NCBI RefSeq assembly: GCF_019168305.1
Contig: NZ_JAHTBI010000037.1
Coordinates: forward strand, 62,001-126,000
Length of the DNA: 64,000 nt
Source: Pseudomonas aegrilactucae
GTDB lineage: Bacteria; Pseudomonadota; Gammaproteobacteria; Pseudomonadales; Pseudomonadaceae
Direction: 5' to 3'
Each line of letters starts with the position of its first letter. Position 1 is the stretch's first letter. Shown here piece by piece: positions 60,401-64,000 of this stretch. A program made the translations under genes and the position numbers. The notes under the pieces are model-generated. The model saw nothing but the letters and a program-made list of their open reading frames with translations. It searched no databases and was not told the DNA's origin.

Positions 60401-63400
60401 CCGGCCTGCAAGTCGGTGGCGGCACCTTTGGCGGCGTGCTCAGCGGTACCGGCACACTGGACAAGGTCGGCGGCGACACGCTGACCCTGGGCGGCAACAA
60501 CACCCTCAGTGGCGGCACGACCGTCAGCGGCGGCAGCCTGATGGTCGACGGCAGCCTGGCCAGCAGCAGCGTGACGGTGAACAACGGCACCACCCTGGGC
60601 GGCAGCGGCAGCCTGGGCGGCGCCGTTACCATCGCCAATGGCGGGCACCTGGCGGTCAGCAGCGGCCGTACGCTGACTATCGGTTCGCTGGTGCTGGGTT
60701 CGGGGGCCAACCTGGATGCAGCGCTGGGCGCACCGGTGGTCGGTACCCCGAGCCTGATCGATGTGGCCGGCAACCTGACCCTGGACGGCACGCTCAACGT
60801 CACCGACATCGGCGGCTTCGGCGCAGGCGTGTACCACCTGATCAATTATCAGGGCGCCCTCACCGACAACGGCCTGCTGGTCGGCAGCGTGCCGAACGGT
60901 GTGACCCCGGGCGCCCTGGAGGTGCAGACCAGCATCAACAACCAGGTCAACCTGGTGGTGGGCGGTGCCAACAACAACGTGCTGTTCTGGGACGGCAGCC
61001 AGACCCTCGGCAACGGTGCGGTCGACGGCGGCAGCGGCGTATGGAGCGCTGCCGGCAACAACTGGACCAACGCCAGCGGCACCCTCAACCAGAGCTGGAA
61101 CGCTACCTTCGCAGTGTTCCAGAATTCCGGCGCCACGGTCACCCTGGACGGCGTGCAGACGGTCAATGGCATGCAGTTTCTCGGCAACGGCTACACCCTC
61201 GCCGGCGATGCACTGGAGCTGATCAATGGTGCCGGGGGCACCACCAACGTGCGCATCGGCACCGGCATCAGCGCAACGCTGGACGTGGCCGTCAACGGCA
61301 GCGGTACCCTGGCCAAGGTCGAAGGTGGCGCCCTGGTGCTCAATGGCAACAACGGCTACACCGGTGGCACCCAGCTCAACGGCGGCACCCTGGTGGTGGG
61401 CAGCGACACGGCGCTGGGCAGTGGCGCACTGACCGCCGCCAATGGCACCACGCTGGACGCCAACAAGGCGGTCACGCTGGGCAACGCAGCCGTGCTCAAT
61501 GGGGCACTGACCCTGGGTGGCAGCAACGACCTGAGCCTGACGGGCGTGGTCAGCGGCAGCGGCAGCCTGCTGAAAAACGGCGCGGCCGACCTGACCCTGA
61601 ACGGCGTCAATACCTATCAGGGCGGTACCCGCTTGAATGCCGGCAGCCTCACCCTGGGCGACAACAGCGCACTGGGCAACGGCGTGCTCACGGTCGGTGG
61701 CAACGCCGCACTCGACGGGCCGGTCGACCTGCAACTGAGCAACGCCATCAGCCTGGCAGCACGCCTGACCCTGGCCGGCAGCAACGACCTGGCCCTGAGC
61801 GGCGTGATCAGCGGTAACGGCAGCCTGGTGAAAAACGGCAACGGCGAGCTGCTGCTCACCGGCGCCAACACCTACAGCGGCGGCACCACCCTCAACGCGG
61901 GCAGCGTCGTTGGCAACACCCGCAGCCTGCAGGGCGCGATCCTCAACAACACCGCATTGACCTTCGAGCAGGCCAGCAATGGCAGCTACACCGGCAACCT
62001 CACCGGCAGCGGCACGCTGGTCAAGAGCGGCAGTGGCCAGTTGCTGATGACCGGCACCAGCGGCTTTACCGGCAACACCACGGTGAATGCCGGCAGCCTG
62101 CTGGTGAACGGCAGCCTGGCCAGTGCCAATGTGCAGGTCAACAGCGGTGCGACCCTTGGCGGCAGCGGCACTTATGCCGGCACCGTCAACGTCGCCAGCG
62201 GGGCGACCCTGGCGGCGGGTGGCAGTGCCACGGCACTCAGCGTCGGCACGCTCAACCTGGATGCCGGCAGCAAACTGAACGTGGTGCTCGGCCAGGCTGC
62301 GGCGTCCACCACCGTGGTCAAGGTGGCGGGCGACCTGCAGCTGGACGGCACCCTCAACATTGCCGATGCCGGCGGCTTTGGCAGCGGCGTGTACCAGCTG
62401 TTCACCTATGGCGGCAACCTGACCGACAGCGGCCTGCTGTTCGGCCTGCTGCCAGGCACCACCGTGCCGGGCCAGCTGACCCTGCAGACCGCCATTGCCC
62501 AGCAGATCAACCTGGTGGTGCAGGGCACGGCCGGCGAGTTGCAGTTCTGGAACGGTGGCAAGAGCAACGCCGATGGCACCCTCGGTGGCGGCAGCGGCAC
62601 CTGGGGGCCAGGCACCAACTGGACCGACCTCAACGGCAACCTGAGCGAAGCCTGGGACGCGCAGTTCGGCGTGTTCGGTGGCCAGCCGGGCACCGTCACC
62701 GTGGCCGGCAAGCAGTCCTTCACCGGCCTGCAGTTCCTCACGGGCGGCTATCAACTGGTGGCCGGCACCGGGGGCAGCCTGGCCCCGGTCAACGCGGCCG
62801 ATGGAGCCCTGGCGGCCGTGCGCGTGAATGCGGGCGCGAGCACGCAGATCTCGGCACCGCTGGTGGGCACAGGCGGCATCGAAAAACTCGATGCCGGCAC
62901 GCTGATCCTCAGTGGCGCCAATACCTACACCGGCGGCACCAAGGTCAGCGGCGGCACGCTGGTAGGTGACACCACCAGCCTGCAGGGCAGCATCGTCGAC
63001 AACGCCATGCTGGTGTTCCAGCAGGACGCGAACGGGCGTTTCAGCGGTGTGCTCAGCGGCACCGGCAGCGCCATCAAGCAGGGCAACGGCAGCCTGCTGC
63101 TGACCGGCAACCAACCCTTCAGCGGCAAGCTGGCCGTCAACCAGGGCCTGCTGCAGGTAGGCAACGCCGCCAACCCGGGCACGGTGCTGGGTGCACAGGT
63201 CACGGTGGGGGCCGGTGGCGCGCTCAGCGGCAATGGCAGCGTGGCCTCGCTGGTCAACGGCGGTGGGGTGCAGCCTGACCCGGCCAGTGGCCTCACCGTC
63301 AGCGGCAACTTCACCAACAGCCCGGGCGGTACGCTCAGCGTGGTGGTCGGCAACCCGGCCAGCAGCGGCCTGACGGTGGGCGGTACGGCGAACCTGGGCG

Positions 63401-64000
63401 GTACGCTGGTGGTGCTCAACTCCGCACCGGCCTCGGGCAGTGCGCAGTACGCCGTGGTCACCGCCGGCGGCGGGGTGAACGGTACGTTCACCACCGTGAA
63501 ACTGCCGGACACGCCGTTCTACGACACCACCCTGAACTACGGCAACAACCAGGTCGGGGTGACCGTCAGCCGCAATGACACCACCCTCGCCAGTGTGGCC
63601 GTAACGCCCAACCAGCAGGCCGTGGCAGGCGCACTGGGCAGCAGCGGGGCGCCGGCAGCCGTCCTGGGCGCGGTCATGGCGCAGAACCGCGGCGGCGTTC
63701 AGGCGGCGCTGGACAGCCTGTCGGGCGAGATCCATGCCAGCACCGCCAGTGCCTTGATCGAAGACTCGCGCTACCTGCGTGAAGCGGTCAACGATCGCAT
63801 GCGTCAACCCGGCTGCAGCCGTGAGGACGACCCGCGCCAGGTCCTGGCACCGAGCAACAGCCAGCTCACCAGCCAGGGTTGCCAGGACGAGGCCGTGGGG
63901 TGGGCGCGGGCACTGGGCACCTGGGGCGACATGGACGGCAACAGCAACAGCGCCCGCCTGGACCGCAACCTGGAAGGCTTCCTGCTCGGGGTCGACCGCA
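54478..64000 (+). CDS. Giant autotransporter with passenger repeats (partial at window end)
   Basis: An open frame of 3174 codons runs to the window edge from GTG 54478, preceded by AAGGAG. A signal peptide of about 38 residues (SLATAGVALTLFSLPADA) leads to a secreted passenger of roughly 3,000 residues made of beta-helix repeats, with units such as GTGGLTKTGAGTL and NTYQGGTTL...GTLTVG (the passenger-associated transport repeat). Units repeat every 255-261 bp, and three long linker modules with the FWDG motif sit near 58.8, 61.0 and 62.5 kb. The C-terminal barrel begins near 63.6 kb (GEIHASTASALIED, WARALGTWGDMDGN). It is a type V secreted surface protein, possibly an adhesin; no protease or lipase motif is seen. 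Confidence 0.9.
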   Translation, partial: MDRRAVTLSPARVRPLSLAVSLATAGVALTLFSLPADAACVVAGSTVTCTGTPVLGLPNAYSSATNGLTLELAAGSQLNAPLLGTAVNLTGNNITLNNRGTIDPAFLGILGGLSSGVKIGNAAASTVSITNFSGGVIKGTTGLLSASLLNLNGLALSVQNGSGGVTTLLNNGSIGSSNIVGVSVLAADAPVVAVYGGGSVNMTNTGTITGRVAFQASGTTTGNTFTNSGTITGGVSMGANSTNRFNAIAGSSVSAGAGVGVNLGVASIDLLYAPTGLVDGGAGGNNTLALQNAIGGGTGTTGDGAISAANYVNFNNLVVQSGTWTLSGALTGITSTSLNGGALVFDNASTFGSGTIAVNGGALGAGAANLSLGNAIGVSAGGLSLIGDNNLTLNGIVSGTGGLTKTGAGTLSLNAANTFLGGTVLNGGVLSLASAAALGTGALSVTANSSLQGTVPLVLANAVQLTAALSLPGSNALTLGGVISGTGSLNRTGSGDLTLNGANTYQGGTTVGGGTLTLGNSAALGSGALNVTGVSRLATSSPMTLGNAINLGANLNFTGASNLVLEGAIGGTSGLIKNGPGSLTLNGSNTYQGSTTLSGGTLIVGSNTALGSGVLNAQNGTSLDASSAVALGNSISLTGVLTVVGSNDLALTGNIIGSGGLTKNGDATLTLSGINLQLGNTLLNDGRLILGSDQALGLGSLVAADGTTLDSSQDVTVGNSVSLAGNLNIGGPRDITLLGLVNGAGSLTKHGAGNLILNGANSYQGGTTLKAGTLTVGDATALGSGALTVSGASTLASNTALALNNAIGLGADLTVANSTALTLGGDISGTAGLIKTGAGVLTLSGDNTYEGGTALNAGGLLLTSATALGSGTLTAAGATTLDTSTALTLANALELTGSLSLIGAQNLALTGVISGAGGLVKSGTGDLTLSGNNTYQGDTLLGAGTLIVGSDSALGVGTLRTSTSTTLDASTAVVLGNALDIVGNLNIGGTADLTLDGVITGPGDLTKSGAATLTLNASNLYAGETLLTAGTLVLGNNNALGSGVLSVTGASTLSSGDSAVVVNSRIGLNANLTVDGSNDFGLSGAISGNGQLIKAGTGNLTLSGVNTYSGGTALSGGTLSVGNNAALGSGALTATGTSTLKNTQSIALMNTIVVNGDLTLDTASNLTLGGLISGTGNLIKAGAQELVVFGNNTFSGTLDIAQGMVTTLNANALGNPASVNLGSGTDLNLNGNTSIGALTGSGTTNIALGNTLSLGSTNLDSVFAGAFVGFGRLNKVGSGVLELSGVSTLGGTSQVSAGTLNVSGTLNGGGLTVTNGATLTGSGGLGGLVSIGNGGHLAGTSGTQLSLGSLVLAPNANIDVALGSPVTGATSLFKVAGTLTLDGTLNITDDGGLGNGIYRLFDYTSLVNNALSLGSLPGSVTPGELQLQTAIAGQVNLLINSPNLIVQFWDGAGVVPNGTVEGGSGTWNSSATNWTELNGGVQDIWLGQFAVFQGASGVVTVEGSQTTNALQFITDGYTLVAGTGGELTAINGNSGSFAVRVDPNVTATLDLPINGTGTLAKLDTGTLVLNGVNGYTGGTALNGGTLIVGNDSALGSGTLTAAAGTTLDSNTVVSLANDVSLLDQLRIGGSNALTLGGDISGTGGLLKAGAGTLTLNGDNTYVGPTALNAGKLVLGSDTALGAGALTAAAGTQLDTRTDLTLSNVLNLAGDLTLLGSNDLTLDGLVNGAGTLIKQGASNLTLNATNGFTGGTDLQAGTLTVGNAGALGSAALTVSGASSLVNSGALSLANDIVLNAGLSLPGNNDLTLAGVISGAGGLSHSGTGGLTLAGANTYTGGTQLGTGDLTLGTGGALGTGALSVNGTSTLTNTSAMSVANAVDVGGTLDVAGTSNLNLAGVLSGSGILNKNGLANLTLSGNNTFSGILNILSGSLSTVGNNALGNPAELNLGSGATLNLGGNTSLAELAGDGSVKVATGTGLQVGGGTFGGVLSGTGTLDKVGGDTLTLGGNNTLSGGTTVSGGSLMVDGSLASSSVTVNNGTTLGGSGSLGGAVTIANGGHLAVSSGRTLTIGSLVLGSGANLDAALGAPVVGTPSLIDVAGNLTLDGTLNVTDIGGFGAGVYHLINYQGALTDNGLLVGSVPNGVTPGALEVQTSINNQVNLVVGGANNNVLFWDGSQTLGNGAVDGGSGVWSAAGNNWTNASGTLNQSWNATFAVFQNSGATVTLDGVQTVNGMQFLGNGYTLAGDALELINGAGGTTNVRIGTGISATLDVAVNGSGTLAKVEGGALVLNGNNGYTGGTQLNGGTLVVGSDTALGSGALTAANGTTLDANKAVTLGNAAVLNGALTLGGSNDLSLTGVVSGSGSLLKNGAADLTLNGVNTYQGGTRLNAGSLTLGDNSALGNGVLTVGGNAALDGPVDLQLSNAISLAARLTLAGSNDLALSGVISGNGSLVKNGNGELLLTGANTYSGGTTLNAGSVVGNTRSLQGAILNNTALTFEQASNGSYTGNLTGSGTLVKSGSGQLLMTGTSGFTGNTTVNAGSLLVNGSLASANVQVNSGATLGGSGTYAGTVNVASGATLAAGGSATALSVGTLNLDAGSKLNVVLGQAAASTTVVKVAGDLQLDGTLNIADAGGFGSGVYQLFTYGGNLTDSGLLFGLLPGTTVPGQLTLQTAIAQQINLVVQGTAGELQFWNGGKSNADGTLGGGSGTWGPGTNWTDLNGNLSEAWDAQFGVFGGQPGTVTVAGKQSFTGLQFLTGGYQLVAGTGGSLAPVNAADGALAAVRVNAGASTQISAPLVGTGGIEKLDAGTLILSGANTYTGGTKVSGGTLVGDTTSLQGSIVDNAMLVFQQDANGRFSGVLSGTGSAIKQGNGSLLLTGNQPFSGKLAVNQGLLQVGNAANPGTVLGAQVTVGAGGALSGNGSVASLVNGGGVQPDPASGLTVSGNFTNSPGGTLSVVVGNPASSGLTVGGTANLGGTLVVLNSAPASGSAQYAVVTAGGGVNGTFTTVKLPDTPFYDTTLNYGNNQVGVTVSRNDTTLASVAVTPNQQAVAGALGSSGAPAAVLGAVMAQNRGGVQAALDSLSGEIHASTASALIEDSRYLREAVNDRMRQPGCSREDDPRQVLAPSNSQLTSQGCQDEAVGWARALGTWGDMDGNSNSARLDRNLEGFLLGVDR

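Noticed and set aside
54700..63000. Regularly spaced repeats that might suggest a CRISPR array
   Set aside because: The period is about 255 bp, the repeats are translated in one frame and match the autotransporter passenger repeat; there are no short repeat-spacer units or cas genes.
58567..63807. Very long open frame of about 1,746 codons on the minus strand
   Set aside because: It lies antisense to the autotransporter repeats, has no ribosome site or domain, and its His/Gln/Ala-rich composition is what a GC-rich repeat gives on the other strand. The same holds for 55588-58485.

Overview
This is ordinary chromosomal DNA from a Pseudomonas, most likely of the P. putida group. It is GC-rich. 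The gene order slyD-gpx-old yellow enzyme-glycosyltransferase, cysZ/trxB/nadC, ampDE, tatD-fruR/fruBKA, norR/hmp and dsbB-cyoABCDE is what I recall from P. putida and partly from P. aeruginosa; I could not check this. An exact match to the published P. putida FruR operator lies upstream of fruB, and REP-like inverted repeats of the kind scattered through these genomes sit between genes. I see no insertion sequence, prophage, integron, rRNA, tRNA or CRISPR array.

Layout. 1-10.4 kb: end of a sensor kinase, a small secreted protein, a GNAT enzyme, an OmpA lipoprotein, pta with a lysophospholipid-type acyltransferase, slyD, a glutathione peroxidase, an old yellow enzyme, a GT4 glycosyltransferase and a soluble PAS-PAS chemoreceptor resembling BdlA. 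10.4-19.6 kb: cysZ, trxB, nadC, a DUF1631 gene, ampDE and a membrane chemoreceptor. 19.6-27.3 kb: fruR-tatD diverging from fruBKA; fruB carries a one-base insertion in a run of seven G. 27.3-31.6 kb: DUF3820, a DUF2383 stress-type protein with a sigma-54-like promoter, a diguanylate cyclase, an OprD porin and a small secreted protein. 31.7-38.1 kb: one operon encoding a membrane fusion protein, an RND pump and a CopRS-like two-component pair. 38.3-45.6 kb: an Aer-like receptor, a YkgJ protein, a secreted protein, cheV, norR diverging from hmp, and dsbB. 45.6-51.0 kb: a long regulatory region and the complete cyoABCDE quinol oxidase operon with a strong terminator. 51-54.2 kb: an unassigned alpha/beta-hydrolase-like gene, alaC and a second YkgJ protein. 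54.5-64 kb: a giant autotransporter, open at the window edge.

Shared themes are redox and respiration (gpx, trxB, dsbB, hmp/norR, cyo with ANR-like and RegA/RoxR-like sites), sensing and motility (three chemoreceptors, CheV, a diguanylate cyclase), fructose uptake, and the envelope (RND pump, OprD, ampDE, autotransporter). The observations most worth following are the hierarchical repeats of the autotransporter, the possible small RNA or attenuator upstream of trxB, the two sigma-54/IHF promoter layouts, the paired redox motifs upstream of cyoA, and the fruB frameshift.
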